A stretch of DNA of 64,000 nt from JAMXLO01 sp963812075 (GTDB lineage: Bacteria > Pseudomonadota > Alphaproteobacteria > Acetobacterales > Acetobacteraceae), in contig CAWETN010000009.1 in assembly GCA_963812075.1 (NCBI GenBank), forward strand, positions 310,001-374,000. Reading direction: 5' to 3'. The translations under genes were made by a program, and so were the position numbers. Of the stretch, positions 24,789-34,528 are shown in pieces. How positions within the stretch are numbered: the stretch's first letter is position 1; each line of letters opens with the position of its first letter. A model generated the notes under the pieces. The model was not told where the DNA came from. It ran no database searches and saw only the letters and a list, made by a program, of their open reading frames with translations.

Positions 24789-25289
24789 ATGTCCACGACC
24801 GCCCTCAGCCAAGATGCGGCCACCAATCCCCTCGACGTCATGGAGCAGATCATCAGCGCCAACGACTGGGCATTCGACCGGCGCAGCGATTCCGAAATGG
24901 CGGCCGAGGCGCCGGGCCGCTGGTGCGACTACGGCCTGTATTTCTGCTGGTCGCACGAAATCAGCGCCATGCACTTCACCTGCGCGCTGGAAATGAAGGT
25001 GCCGGAGAAGCGGCGGGCTGCGCTGTACGAGCTGCTGGCGCTGGCCAACGAGCGGCTGTGGATCGGCCATTTCGGCATGGAAGCGGACGATGGCATGCCG
25101 GTGTTCCGCCACGCGGTACTGCTGCGCGGCGCGCCCGGCGCCTCGGCCGAGAGCCTGGAGGACATGGTGGACATCGCCATCACCGAGTGCGAGCGGTTCT
25201 TCCCCGCCTTCCAGTTCGTGCTGTGGGGTGGCAAGACGCCGCAGGACGCGCTGGCGGCGGCGATGCTGGAGTGCGTGGGCGAGGCATGA
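24789..25289 (+). CDS. YbjN-domain protein
   Basis: A 166-residue acidic cytoplasmic protein with GGGAGA before the ATG. The arrangement (NPLDVMEQIISANDWAFDR, then a central beta region with CWSHEISAMHFTCALEMKVPE, ending with an ITECERFFPAFQFVLWGG helix) is the YbjN type, a fold related to type III secretion chaperones but of unclear function. Its stop overlaps the proC start (ATGA), so it is co-translated with proline synthesis; this pairing is common in alphaproteobacteria. Confidence 0.85.
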   Translation: MSTTALSQDAATNPLDVMEQIISANDWAFDRRSDSEMAAEAPGRWCDYGLYFCWSHEISAMHFTCALEMKVPEKRRAALYELLALANERLWIGHFGMEADDGMPVFRHAVLLRGAPGASAESLEDMVDIAITECERFFPAFQFVLWGGKTPQDALAAAMLECVGEA

Positions 25290-26089
25290 GCATTCCCTCG
25301 ATCCTGCTGGTCGGCTGCGGGCGGATGGGCAGCGCGATGCTGGCCGGCTGGCGCGAGCAGGGGCTCGATGCATCAATTGCTGTGGACCCTGCGCCGGAAG
25401 CGGCCGCCTCGGCCGGGCCCGATCTGACCGTGGTGGCGGACGCCGGCGCCGTACCGGCCGGATTCGCGCCGGCGGCGGTGGTGTTCGCGGTGAAGCCGCA
25501 GAACGCTGCCGAGACCCTGCCGCTGTATCGCCGCTTCACCGGGCAGGCAGTGTTTCTGTCGATCATGGCCGGCCGGACGATCGGCGGCATGCGCGCGCTG
25601 CTGGGCGAGACGGCGGCGATCGTGCGCGCGATGCCCAATACGCCGGCGGCGGTGCGCCAGGGCGTGACCGTCGCCTGCCCCGGCAGCGGCGTTGCGGCGG
25701 CGCAGCGGGCGCTGTGCGAACGGCTGCTGGAGGCGATCGGGGTGGTGGCGTTCGTCGAGGACGAAGCGCTGCTGGACCCGGTCACTGCGGTCTCGGGCAG
25801 CGGGCCCGCCTACGTGTTCCTGCTGGCCGAGTTGATGGAGCAGGCGGCGCGGGAGCAGGGGATACCGCCAGACCTTGCGCGGCTGCTGGCACGCCAGACT
25901 GTATCCGGCTCCGGCGCGCTGCTGGCCGCCAGCACCGAGGATGCGGCGGCCTTGCGGGTTGCTGTGACCAGTCCCGCCGGCACCACCGAGCGGGCGCTTT
26001 CCGTGCTGATGGCCGCCGACGCCTGGCCCGCGGCGCTGAGCAAGGCGATCGCCGCAGCGACCGCACGGTCGCGGGAACTCGCCGGATAG
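25286..26089 (+). CDS. proC: Pyrroline-5-carboxylate reductase
   Basis: A 267-residue enzyme that reduces 1-pyrroline-5-carboxylate to proline with NAD(P)H. The dinucleotide loop LVGCGRMGSAMLAGW opens the protein; FAVKPQN and MPNTPAAVRQG follow; the C-terminal signature reads VTAVSGSGPAYVFLLAELM with TSPAGTTERAL behind it. It is complete and of usual length. Its ATG overlaps the YbjN stop. Confidence 0.95.
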   Translation: MSIPSILLVGCGRMGSAMLAGWREQGLDASIAVDPAPEAAASAGPDLTVVADAGAVPAGFAPAAVVFAVKPQNAAETLPLYRRFTGQAVFLSIMAGRTIGGMRALLGETAAIVRAMPNTPAAVRQGVTVACPGSGVAAAQRALCERLLEAIGVVAFVEDEALLDPVTAVSGSGPAYVFLLAELMEQAAREQGIPPDLARLLARQTVSGSGALLAASTEDAAALRVAVTSPAGTTERALSVLMAADAWPAALSKAIAAATARSRELAG

Positions 26090-26109
26090 ACACCGCTGCG
26101 CACGGCTGG

Positions 26110-26370
26110 ATGCAGCAGCGCGTGGACACCTTCACGCTGGCAGGCTTCGTCGGCGTCGGCCTGATCGTCGCTGCGTATTTCGCCAATCAGCAGGGCTGGC
26201 TGGACGCAAGGGACTGGCGCTTTCCGGCCAGCAATCTGGCCGGCTCGCTGCTGATCCTGGTCTCGCTGTGGAGCGCGTGGAACCTGCCGTCGGCGGTGAT
26301 CGAGGTGATCTGGGCGGCGATCAGCCTGTACGGGCTGATCCGGCGGCGGCAACGGGATGACCCGAGCTGA
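26110..26370 (+). CDS. Small membrane protein, CBU_0592-like
   Basis: An 86-residue protein with three hydrophobic spans: FTLAGFVGVGLIVAAYFANQ, LAGSLLILVSLW and AVIEVIWAAISLYGLI. The pattern, with ending in RRR, matches the CBU_0592-like family of unknown function. It follows proC by 20 bases on the same strand and faces the fmdB gene. Confidence 0.7.
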   Translation: MQQRVDTFTLAGFVGVGLIVAAYFANQQGWLDARDWRFPASNLAGSLLILVSLWSAWNLPSAVIEVIWAAISLYGLIRRRQRDDPS

Positions 26371-26454
26371 CGTTGGTGCGATTTCCCCAGTAGATTGCTT
26401 CGCTGCGCTACGGCAGCGACGGCCGCGTCGGAGCCCTCAGGGTCGCAACACTGG

Positions 26455-26697
26455 TTAGACCGCCTCGGCGGCGAATCGGCGGGGGGCTGCGCAACAACTG
26501 CAGCCGCCGGCATGTGAGCGGAACGGCGTTGTGGCGCTCGGCGCCTCGGTGGCACCGCCGCCGATCGCCGGCAGCGTCAGGCTGCGCGGCGCCGGATCGC
26601 CGCAGCCAGGGCAGGGCTGCGCCCGATCGAATTCGGCCATCGGGCGGTTCTCGCTGAACGGGCCACAGCGGCCGCAGTCGTAGTCGTAGGTGGGCAT
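26455..26697 (-). CDS. FmdB-type zinc ribbon protein
   Basis: An 80-residue protein with MPTYDYDCGRCGPF and PCPGCGD: two Cys pairs forming a zinc ribbon, which is the FmdB family. A further Cys cluster near the C-terminus (GGCSCC) is unusual. Some relatives were proposed as regulators of formamidase genes, but the general role is unknown. It lies 70 bases downstream of the flippase gene on the same strand. Confidence 0.85.
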   Translation of the reverse strand: MPTYDYDCGRCGPFSENRPMAEFDRAQPCPGCGDPAPRSLTLPAIGGGATEAPSATTPFRSHAGGCSCCAAPRRFAAEAV

Positions 26698-26767
26698 GCG
26701 TGCCTCGCCGCTCGGATGCAACGCCAGGGATTTTGCCATCGTTGCGCCGGACAGGTCCAGCCGGGCA

Positions 26768-28204
26768 TCAGCGCGGAACCGCGGCCCGCCGGAACAACTC
26801 GACCGGCGCGGCCGCGATCGTCATCGCCGGCACGCAGACGGCGGCGACGATGGCGAGGCGGAATACCGTCAGCCAGAGCGGCGAGGCAGGCTCGCCGATC
26901 GCCAGCGGCACGATGAAGGCTGCGACGGTGGACAGCAACGATGCAACGAGCCAGCGGCACGCCGGCGCGCAGCGGCCGCAGCACCGGCGTCCGCAGTACC
27001 CGCGCGTTGGTCAGCAGCACGTAGGGACTGACGAACGCCTGCGCGCCCAGCCACACCAGCACGGCGTGCAGCGATGTCGCGGGCCGGATCAGCAGGACGC
27101 CCGACACGGTCGCGACGGTGCCGGCGATGTTGGCGATCAGCACGTAGCGGGTCTCGCCGCGAGCGATGACGGCGACGCCCGGCCGGAAACGCGAGGAACA
27201 GCCAGGCGGTCAGCGCGATCAGCGGCAGGGCCGCTTCGCCGGACGGTTGCCAGACCGGCCCGAGCAGGCTCGCGACCAGCGGCTGGACCGTCACCGCCAT
27301 CACGGCGCAGAGCGGAAAGGCGAGGATGCTCGACCAGGCGAGGCAGCGATCCATGCCGGCCCGCAAGGCCGGCAGGTCGTCCTGCCGTTCGGACAACAGC
27401 GGCAGCATCAGACGCCACTGCGCGGTGAACGCCAGTTCGCGCACCGTATCGACCAGGCGGAACGCCATGTGCACCTGCCCGAGCGCCGCCGCACCGGCGG
27501 TGCCGCCGATCAGCAGCGCGAACAGGCGGTAGCGGCCGTGCTGCACCAGTGTGCTGGCGGTGAGCGGCAGGCCGATGCGCAGCATCTCGCGCAGCCTCTG
27601 CCGGCTGAACGGCGCGATGCGGCCGCACCGGGCGTGCGCCAGCAGCGCGAGCGCGCCGGCAGCGGAAGTGACCAGCTGCTGCACCACCAGCGCCCAGGCG
27701 CCGGCACCGGCAGCGCGCTGGCTATGCCGGCCAGCGTGCCCAAGTCCCTGGCCGATCAGCGTGCGCAGGGCCAGCGTCCGGTAGGCGCGCTCCCGGGTCA
27801 GCAGCCCTGCACCGGACCAGCCGCACCGACCAGCGGCAGCGGCAGCGCGAGCACCACCGACATCGGCGGTCAATCGGCCGTCGCCCAGCGACGACGGCGA
27901 GCGGCGGACCCGAAGCGCGACCTGCAGCACCGCCGCGACGCATGCCGACGACAATCGATGCCGCGAACGCGGTGGAGAACGTTTCGCGTCGTCCACGACG
28001 CTGCGCTGCACCAGGGCGTCGGCGAACAGCGCATTGACGCGCGACCCACAGCAGCACGTGCACGGCGACCGCCGCCGCACCGACGCCGACCTCGGCGGGA
28101 CCGACCAGGCGCGCCACGATGAACGCCGATGCGAACGAGAGCAGCGCCGATACCGCCGCTTCGAGGCCGGACCAGAACACGTTGCCGACATGGCTGCGCG
28201 TCAT
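26768..28204 (-). CDS. Polysaccharide flippase (Wzx-like, MOP superfamily)
   Basis: A polytopic protein of about 475 residues. The start, SHVGNVFWSGLEAAVSALLSFASAFIVARLVGPAEVG, is typical of oligosaccharide flippases, and the middle part (LPLTASTLVQHGRYRLFALLIGG) repeats the motif in the second half. At least five phase changes (near 28005, 27890, 27800, 27710, 27180, 26935) disrupt it. It would move lipid-linked sugar units across the inner membrane, fitting the neighbouring glycosyltransferase-like, galE and Wzc genes. Its ATG overlaps the stop of the previous gene (ATGA). Confidence 0.8.
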
Positions 28205-29532
28205 CGGCTGAAGGCCGGCGCGGCGACCGGTCGCGCGAGGCGACGGCCCCGAGCACCGCGATCAGCGGCGGCAGCCACATGATGCGGCTCTGGTAGCGGT
28301 CGTGCGGCCCGGACAGGCCGCCGGTGATCGCCGCATTCACCACCAGCAGCGACCAGCAAGGCCGCGGCGGCGAACCCGCCGACCGGATGCTGCGCTGCGG
28401 GATGCCGCAGGCAGCAGCGCGAGACAGCCGGCAACGCCGGCAAGCGCGGTCGCGAGCATGCAGCGCCGCATCCAGGGCGGCACCCGAAGCTCGCCGCTGC
28501 TCTGCCGCGATGCGGCATAGGCGCGCGCCTCGAAGCCTGGGAAAGTCACGCTCGATCCACGGCGTGACGGTCTCCGGCCAGGGTGCAGTCCATCGCCGGT
28601 CGCGAACATCGCCAGCTGACGACCGGCGTTGCGCAGGAACGCTGCCAGTTCCTGCCTCGGCTCGGCGCGCAGCGCGGCGAGTATGATGGCATCGGCCTCC
28701 TGGGAAACGACCTTGGCGCCGCCGGCCTGCGCGACCGGCCCGTCCTGGCGCCACAGGAAGTCGTCCCAGGTCTCGGGCAGCCGGTCGGCGAATGCGCAGA
28801 GCCGCCAGCCGGCCGCCGGACAGTCGCGGCGCAGCACGTCCGCCCCGGGACCGTCGTAGATCACCCGCGCCAGCAAGAACACGTTGCCGAACGGCGACAG
28901 CGACGCCCGGCCGAACGCCACCAGGTTGACCGAGACGAGGGCAAGGATCGCCAGCACAAGTGGGGCGATGGCGCGCAACGCGACGCTTGGTCGGATGACA
29001 CGCAGCGCCAGCAGCAGCGCGAGCGCCAGCAGCACGTGCGACTGGTGCGCGGCGATCATGAACGTGGCGAGCAGCGCCAACCAGACGCGTTTCACGACGC
29101 GACAGGCGTCGGTGCTAAGCGCGAGCAGGCAAAGCACGAGCACCAGCGCGCCGGTGAAGACGTCAGGCATGAGCTGCGCGACGAACCACGGCAGCGACGT
29201 CGCCACCGTCAGCCCGGCCGCCATGGGCACCAGCCACCACACCGGCGCCCTCGGGCAGCAGCGTCCGCCTCGTCAGGTGCAGCACGTGCGCCAGCAGCAG
29301 CGCCTGCACGGCGATCACCGGCCAGGTGGTCAGCGTGAGATGCAGCGGCAGCATGAACAGGCTGTAGAACACCGGCCGGTCCCAGCCGACATAGTGCTCG
29401 ATCGCCTGCGACAGGTAGGTGCCGGTGTCGGCGAACACCAGCGGATAACCGTTCCAGACGGCCGGCCACACCAGAAGTGCGGCGGCAAGCGCGATGGCGA
29501 AGACGGTGCCGGCGCGCCCCTTCAGTCCGCAT
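28201..29532 (-). CDS. Polytopic membrane protein, probable GT-C type glycosyltransferase
   Basis: About 440 residues and roughly ten hydrophobic spans. NGYPLVFADTGTYLSQAIEHY near the start holds the loop with acidic residues often seen in lipid-sugar-using GT-C enzymes; the long loop around residues 180-250 (PAAGWRLCAFADRLPETWDDFLW) would be periplasmic. The ATG at 29532 overlaps the galE end; an early phase change near 29515 is needed, and others occur near 29255, 28590, 28440, 28370 and 28235. Family assignment is weak; a ligase or other polysaccharide enzyme is possible. Confidence 0.5.
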
Positions 29533-30514
29533 AGCCGTTCGGGTGCGCCTCGCGCCATCGCAGCGCGGTGCGCACGATCTCGTCGAGCTCGGCGAAGCGC
29601 GGCCGCCAGCCCAGGTCGTTTCTCGCGCGCTCGGACGATGCGACCAGGATCGCCGCGTCGCCAGGTCGGCGCGGGCAGATGCGGTACGGCACCTTGCGTC
29701 CGGATACGCGTTCGACCGTGCGCGATGACCTCCAGCACCGAATGGCCGGTGCCGTTGCCGAGGTTGACGGTGATGCTGCCGTGCTCCAGCCGGTCGAGCG
29801 CGAGCAGATGCGCCTCGGCGAGATCGGTGACGTGTACATAGTCGCGCAGGCAGGTGCCGTCCGGCGTGGCATAGTCGTCGCCATAGACATCGAGCTGCTG
29901 CGCGCCGGCCGAGGGCGGCATCGATCACCAGCGGAATGAGATGTGTCTCGGGTCGATGATCCTCGCCGTAGCGTCCGGCAGGATCGGCGCCGGCCGCGTT
30001 GAAATAGCGCAGCGCGGCGAACCGCATCCCGTGCACGCGCTCGGCCCAGTGCAGCGTGCGCTCGAGGAACCACTTGCTGTCGCCGTAGGGCGATTCCGGG
30101 TCGAGCGGCGCGTCCTCCTCGATCGGCACGGTCTTCGGTGTGCCGAACAGCGCAGCGGTCGAGGACAGCACGAAGCGCATGCACGCCATGACGCACGCAG
30201 GCCTCGATCAGGCGCATGCCGTTGACGCCGTTGTCGATCAGGTAGCGGAACGGCAGCCGCATGCTCTCGCCGACCTGCGACAGCGCGGCGAAGTGGAACA
30301 CCGCGTCCCAGGGACCGTCCGCCAGCACCCGCTCCACCGTGCCGGCGTCGGCCAGATCGGCGACGATCAGCGGTACGCCGGACGGCACCGCGCCGCGATG
30401 GCCGGTGCGCAGATTGTCGAGCACCACCACGCTGTCGCCGCGCTCGCGCAGCGCCGCGACCAGATGACTGCCGACATAGCCCGCCCCGCCGGTGACCAGA
30501 AATCGTCGCGCCAT
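29522..30514 (-). CDS. galE: UDP-glucose 4-epimerase
   Basis: About 330 residues. FLVTGGAGYVGSHLVAALRERG is the NAD loop, FHFAALSQVGESM and the FVLSSTAALFG/YGDSKWFLE pair supply the catalytic Ser/Tyr-x3-Lys set, and RYFNAAGADPAGRYGEDH is a GalE hallmark. Three single inserted bases (near 30190, 29915 and 29720) split it; removing them gives VIDAALGRAQQLDVYG and EVIATVERVSGRK. It interconverts UDP-glucose and UDP-galactose, supplying exopolysaccharide precursors. It starts six bases after wzc ends. Confidence 0.9.
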   Translation of the reverse strand: MARRFLVTGGAGYVGSHLVAALRERGDSVVVLDNLRTGHRGAVPSGVPLIVADLADAGTVERVLADGPWDAVFHFAALSQVGESMRLPFRYLIDNGVNGMRLIEACVRHGVHALRAVLDRCAVRHTEDRADRGGRAARPGIALRRQQVVPRAHAALGRARARDAVRRAALFQRGRRRSCRTLRRGSSTRDTSHSAGDRCRPRPARSSSMSMATTMPRRTAPACATMYTSPISPRRICSRSTGWSTAASPSTSATAPAIRCWRSSRTVERVSGRKVPYRICPRRPGDAAILVASSERARNDLGWRPRFAELDEIVRTALRWREAHPNGYAD

Positions 30515-30520
30515 TCGCTC

Positions 30521-32740
30521 TCACTCCCGGAAGTAGCCGCCGTAGCGCGGATGGTACACTTCCGCATCGGCGTAACCCGACCGCAGATGGACGCCGATGT
30601 CCACCTGCGTCAAGGCTGCACCGACCACATTGGCGTGCGCCTCCTCCAGGCGTTCCAGGGCATGCAGCGCGAGATGCCGTGACGTATGGCGCCAGCGTAT
30701 GCAGAGCAGTGTCGCCTCCGCCAGGCCGGCCACGATGCGCGCGTCGGTGATCGGCTCGGACGGCGGCGTGTCGAGCAGCACGAGGTCGTAGTCCTGCCGC
30801 AAGGTCAGAAGAAGCTGCGCCATGGCGGCTGACATCAGCAGGCCGAGTGCATTCGTCTCCCACTTGCCGCCCGCGATATAGTCCGTGCCGGTCACCGCGT
30901 CCTTGCGGATGATGTCGGTCAGCACAGCCTTGTCCCGCAGATAGTCCAGCAGCCCCGGCGCCCGTTTCGCCGACGCCGGATGACGGAAGTCGCAGTCCAC
31001 CACGATCACATGCTCGCCGTTCATCGCAGCGAGGCGCGCCAGGGTGCGGGTGACCGTCGTCTTGCCTTCCTGGGCGCGCGCCGCGGTGATCGCGATGACG
31101 CGCGGATGGTCGGGCCACAGCAGTCCGGCGCGCAGGGTGCGAAGCTGCTCGGTGAGGACCGACCGCGGCTTCTTCGCCGCATAGTTCTCGATGCTCATGC
31201 CGCTCAGCGCGTAGCGGGAGATGCGCGGAATGAGCGCCAGGCACGGCATTCCGAGCGCCGTCCGCACCTCCTCGCCGCAGCGGAACGTGCCGTCCGTCTG
31301 CTCGCGCACATAGACCAGGAGCAGCCCGAGCGCTAAGCCGAACGCCGTCGCCCCGGCCATCCACGGCACCGTCCGCGGGAAGCTCGGTCGTTCGGGGATC
31401 AGCGCGTGGGAGATCTCGTGCGCGTCCGGTGCCTCGATCGACTGTTGCTGGGTGATCTGTTCGATCCGCTCGAGCACGGCCTGCAGCAGGCTGCGCGAGG
31501 CGTCCAGATCGCGCTGCATCGCGTTCAGCGGCACCTGCGCCTGGGAGTCCTGCGCGATCAGCGACTGCTGCGCGCCCAGATCCCTCTGCAGGGTCTCCAC
31601 CCGCTCGCGGTCGGCGCGCACTTCCGCCTCGGCCGCGGCGACCACGCGGCCGGTCTCGGCGGCAACGGTCCGATCCACGTCGACAAGCTGCGCCCGGATC
31701 GCCAGCACGTCCGGATGCGAGGCGCCGAGCCGGCCGAGCATCGACTGCAGCTGGCCCGACAACTGGTCGTGACGCGCGCGCAGCTGCACCACCGATGGCG
31801 CGATCGCCGCCTGCGCCGCCGCGCCGGCCCGGCCGCTCGCCGCATCGAGCCTACTCTCGGCCTCGGCCAGCGCATTGCGGGCGTGCGCCACGTTCTCGCT
31901 CAACAGGCTGATCTGCTCGCTGCCGAGGCGCGCGTGCATGCCCTCAACGAGCCGGTTTCGGGCGCGATAGCGCTCGATCGCGTCCTCCTGATCACGCACC
32001 TCGGCGCGCAGCTGGTCGCGCCGTTCCCTCAGCCACTGATACGCCTTGGTGACCGCACCGTACTTAAGCCCCAGCTGCGACTTCACGTAGTAGTCCATGG
32101 CGATGTTGGCCGCCGCCGCAGCGATCACCGGGTCCTCCGCGGTGAATGAAACCTCCAGAACGTGCGACGCCTTCAGCGGAACCACCACCAGCGCGGCCCG
32201 GACCGCCTGCAGCGTGGCGCTGCGCGCGGGCTCCAGCCCGGGTCCCGGCAGCTCCACGGCCGGCGGAGCACGCCGCGGCACAACGGCCCGATGGATGGTG
32301 GAGAGCGCCCGGCGCAGCCACGACGGCGGCCGCTGCCTGATATTGAATTCCGGGTTGGCGAGCAGGTTGAGACGGCTCGCCACCTGCTCGACCACCGGTA
32401 TGCCGCGCAGGACCTCGGCCTGACTGGCCATCACCGCGTCGGTCACCGGATCGACGCGCAGGATGCTCTGCAGCTCACGGAGCTTGTACTCGCTCGCGTC
32501 GTACAGCAGGCTGCCCGTCGCGGTATAGCGCGGCGTCAGCTGGCTGATTGCAATGGCGCAGAGCAGCGGACACAGCACGATCGATGCCAGCAGGAGCCAC
32601 TTGCGCCGTCGCAGGATGGCGAGAAAGGCCGCACCGTCGATAGGCGACGCCTCGCTGGCATCGCTTGCCGCACGAGCCGGCGCTCGATAACGCCGGACCG
32701 CACCGGACGGCTGGCTTGCTGCTTCGGGTCGGTCGAGCAT
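30521..32740 (-). CDS. Wzc-type polysaccharide co-polymerase with tyrosine autokinase domain
   Basis: A 739-residue inner-membrane protein. A first membrane span (KWLLLASIVLCPLLCAIAIS, about 47-66) leads to a Wzz domain; a long periplasmic coiled coil follows (about 210-430); a second span is near 460. The cytoplasmic part holds the Walker A-like AARAQEGKTTVTRTLA (about 555-570; GK-T-T kept, but the usual leading Gly-Glu is QE), Walker A' VIVVDCDFRHP, and Walker B LVLLDTPPSEP. The tail has four Tyr in its last 18 residues. It sets chain length and, by phosphorylation cycling, drives export with a Wza-type channel (encoded at 34529). Confidence 0.85.
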   Translation of the reverse strand: MLDRPEAASQPSGAVRRYRAPARAASDASEASPIDGAAFLAILRRRKWLLLASIVLCPLLCAIAISQLTPRYTATGSLLYDASEYKLRELQSILRVDPVTDAVMASQAEVLRGIPVVEQVASRLNLLANPEFNIRQRPPSWLRRALSTIHRAVVPRRAPPAVELPGPGLEPARSATLQAVRAALVVVPLKASHVLEVSFTAEDPVIAAAAANIAMDYYVKSQLGLKYGAVTKAYQWLRERRDQLRAEVRDQEDAIERYRARNRLVEGMHARLGSEQISLLSENVAHARNALAEAESRLDAASGRAGAAAQAAIAPSVVQLRARHDQLSGQLQSMLGRLGASHPDVLAIRAQLVDVDRTVAAETGRVVAAAEAEVRADRERVETLQRDLGAQQSLIAQDSQAQVPLNAMQRDLDASRSLLQAVLERIEQITQQQSIEAPDAHEISHALIPERPSFPRTVPWMAGATAFGLALGLLLVYVREQTDGTFRCGEEVRTALGMPCLALIPRISRYALSGMSIENYAAKKPRSVLTEQLRTLRAGLLWPDHPRVIAITAARAQEGKTTVTRTLARLAAMNGEHVIVVDCDFRHPASAKRAPGLLDYLRDKAVLTDIIRKDAVTGTDYIAGGKWETNALGLLMSAAMAQLLLTLRQDYDLVLLDTPPSEPITDARIVAGLAEATLLCIRWRHTSRHLALHALERLEEAHANVVGAALTQVDIGVHLRSGYADAEVYHPRYGGYFRE

Positions 32741-32882
32741 CGGCTGTCCTGTCGATGCAGACCGGTGTACCGCCGCCGCCTTAATTCGTGGTTAGCATCG
32801 GTGGGACGGTGCATGTTCACCGCCAGGGCTTCGATCGCCCGCTCGCAGTTCGGGCAGGCACGCTCCGATGGAAGGACGGCGG

Positions 32883-34280
32883 CTAGGCTGGCTTCAGCGG
32901 CAGCACCGTCCAGCGCAGGCCCTGCCGATCGCGAAGCTGGAGCAGAAGGTTGGCACGATCGCGCCTGACCGCGTCCTCGATACGGCGCAGCGCATCGGCG
33001 GGAGAGGTCACCGCTGCGCCGTCCACACGCACGATCGCCGATGCCGCGGTGACGGCGTGATCCCAGGCCACACTGCCGGTGCTCACCGCCTCGATCAGCG
33101 CACCCTGCTCGTGCTCCGCCATTCCCAGCCTGGCCCGTGCGTCACGCGTCAGCGGCGCCAGCCTCAGACCGAGGATGCCGTGCCCGGACGACGGTTCCAC
33201 CGGCGGCGCGACAGGGGCCGGCGCCGCGTTGCCGCCGGGCGCTTCTTCTATCGCAACCGGCAGCGCCTGCTCGGTGCCATCCCGCCAGATCGCCAGCCGA
33301 ACGACGCTGCCGATCCTGGCTTCGGCGAGTTGGCGGTTCAGTCGCTGTGGGCTCATCGCGGCTGCGTCGTCGATCTTCAGGACGATGTCGCCCGGGTTCA
33401 GCCCCGCCCGCGCCGCCGGGCTGTCGGTGTCGACACGCTCGATGATAGAGGCAGGTCCCGCCGGCACACCGAGCGCGGATGCAATCTCCGCAGTCACCGG
33501 CTGGACCTGTATGCCGATCCATCCCAGGGCGTCGCGGCCGTCCGTGCCGAGGCGCCGGACAATGATCCTGGCGTCGTCGCTGGGGATGGCCAGCCCCAGT
33601 CCCACGGAGCCACCCTCGTCGCCCGCGGTGAGGAACGCAGTGCTGATCCCCACGACCTCGCCTTCCTGATCGAACACCGGGCCACCCGAATTGCCCTTGT
33701 TCAGGGCGGCATCGATCTGGAAGAACGCACCGAACCCGCTCTCCGGGGTCACGCGGTCCAGCGCACTGACGATGCCCGACGTCACCGTGCTGCCGAACCC
33801 CAGTGGATTGCCGACGACGAACACCGGATCGCCCGGCCGCAGGTGATCGCTGTCGCCGAAACGAAAAGTCGGAACCGGCCTTCCCGCGCGAACCTTCAGC
33901 AAGGCCAGGTCGCTGTGCGCCGACGACGCCAGCAGGGACGCCCGCAGCCGCGTCGTATCGTTCAGGGTGACGATGATCTGCGTAGCATCGGCCAGCACAT
34001 GCCGGTTCGTCAGGATAACGCCGGTTGGATCGATGAAGAATCCGGAGCCCACGGCCTTCTGCTCGGTGACCGACGGTTGCGCGGCGATATTGCTGCCCCG
34101 CGTGTCGGCGGTGTTCTTGGTGGTCTCGATGCTGACCACGGCGGGTTGCAGGGTGGCGATCAGGTCCGCAGCCGAAGCCGCGGCTTCGGCTGGAAATGCC
34201 GGGGACGCAGCGGGGAGGAACGCGGCGAGCGCCAACACCTGGCAACGGGCCCCCCGGCGCCGCGGACTGGCGCAGACCAT
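32883..34280 (-). CDS. HtrA/DegP-like serine protease with PDZ domains
   Basis: About 465 residues from the ATG at 34280, which has GGGAG upstream and begins a signal peptide (RRRGARCQVLALAAFLPAASPAF). The protease domain carries the triad: His in ILTNRHVLAD, Asp in HSDLALLKV, Ser in NKGNSGGPVFD. Two PDZ domains follow; SIIERVDTDSPAARAGLNPGD belongs to the first, and EAVSTGSVAWDHAV to the second. It should act in the periplasm on misfolded or target proteins. It lies between the Wzc gene and the divergent Wza-like gene, so envelope-stress control of exopolysaccharide is a possible role. Other in-frame ATGs lie up to 34337. Confidence 0.85.
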   Translation of the reverse strand: MVCASPRRRGARCQVLALAAFLPAASPAFPAEAAASAADLIATLQPAVVSIETTKNTADTRGSNIAAQPSVTEQKAVGSGFFIDPTGVILTNRHVLADATQIIVTLNDTTRLRASLLASSAHSDLALLKVRAGRPVPTFRFGDSDHLRPGDPVFVVGNPLGFGSTVTSGIVSALDRVTPESGFGAFFQIDAALNKGNSGGPVFDQEGEVVGISTAFLTAGDEGGSVGLGLAIPSDDARIIVRRLGTDGRDALGWIGIQVQPVTAEIASALGVPAGPASIIERVDTDSPAARAGLNPGDIVLKIDDAAAMSPQRLNRQLAEARIGSVVRLAIWRDGTEQALPVAIEEAPGGNAAPAPVAPPVEPSSGHGILGLRLAPLTRDARARLGMAEHEQGALIEAVSTGSVAWDHAVTAASAIVRVDGAAVTSPADALRRIEDAVRRDRANLLLQLRDRQGLRWTVLPLKPA

Positions 34281-34528
34281 GCCTGCTCCCGAGCCTGCCA
34301 AGTCCATGCACATCCCCCGTGTCGGTGCCCGCTTCACCGACCTGTCAAAGCAGTGCGGCGAGGCGAAACTTTGGCCGCTGCATCACGATCGAGGGACCGC
34401 GGATGCGCCGAACCCGGTGCCGCGGATCGCATGCTCTCCCTGCCGTTCATGGCAGCCGGCGCGGGCTCGGACGGATTCCCGAGAACGATGTTAATCGCTG
34501 GCTAAGTCCTCCGTTGCATGATCCCGGT

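Noticed and set aside
32162..34505. Plus-strand frames opposite the Wzc and HtrA-like genes
   Set aside because: No motifs; the minus frames are full-length known families.
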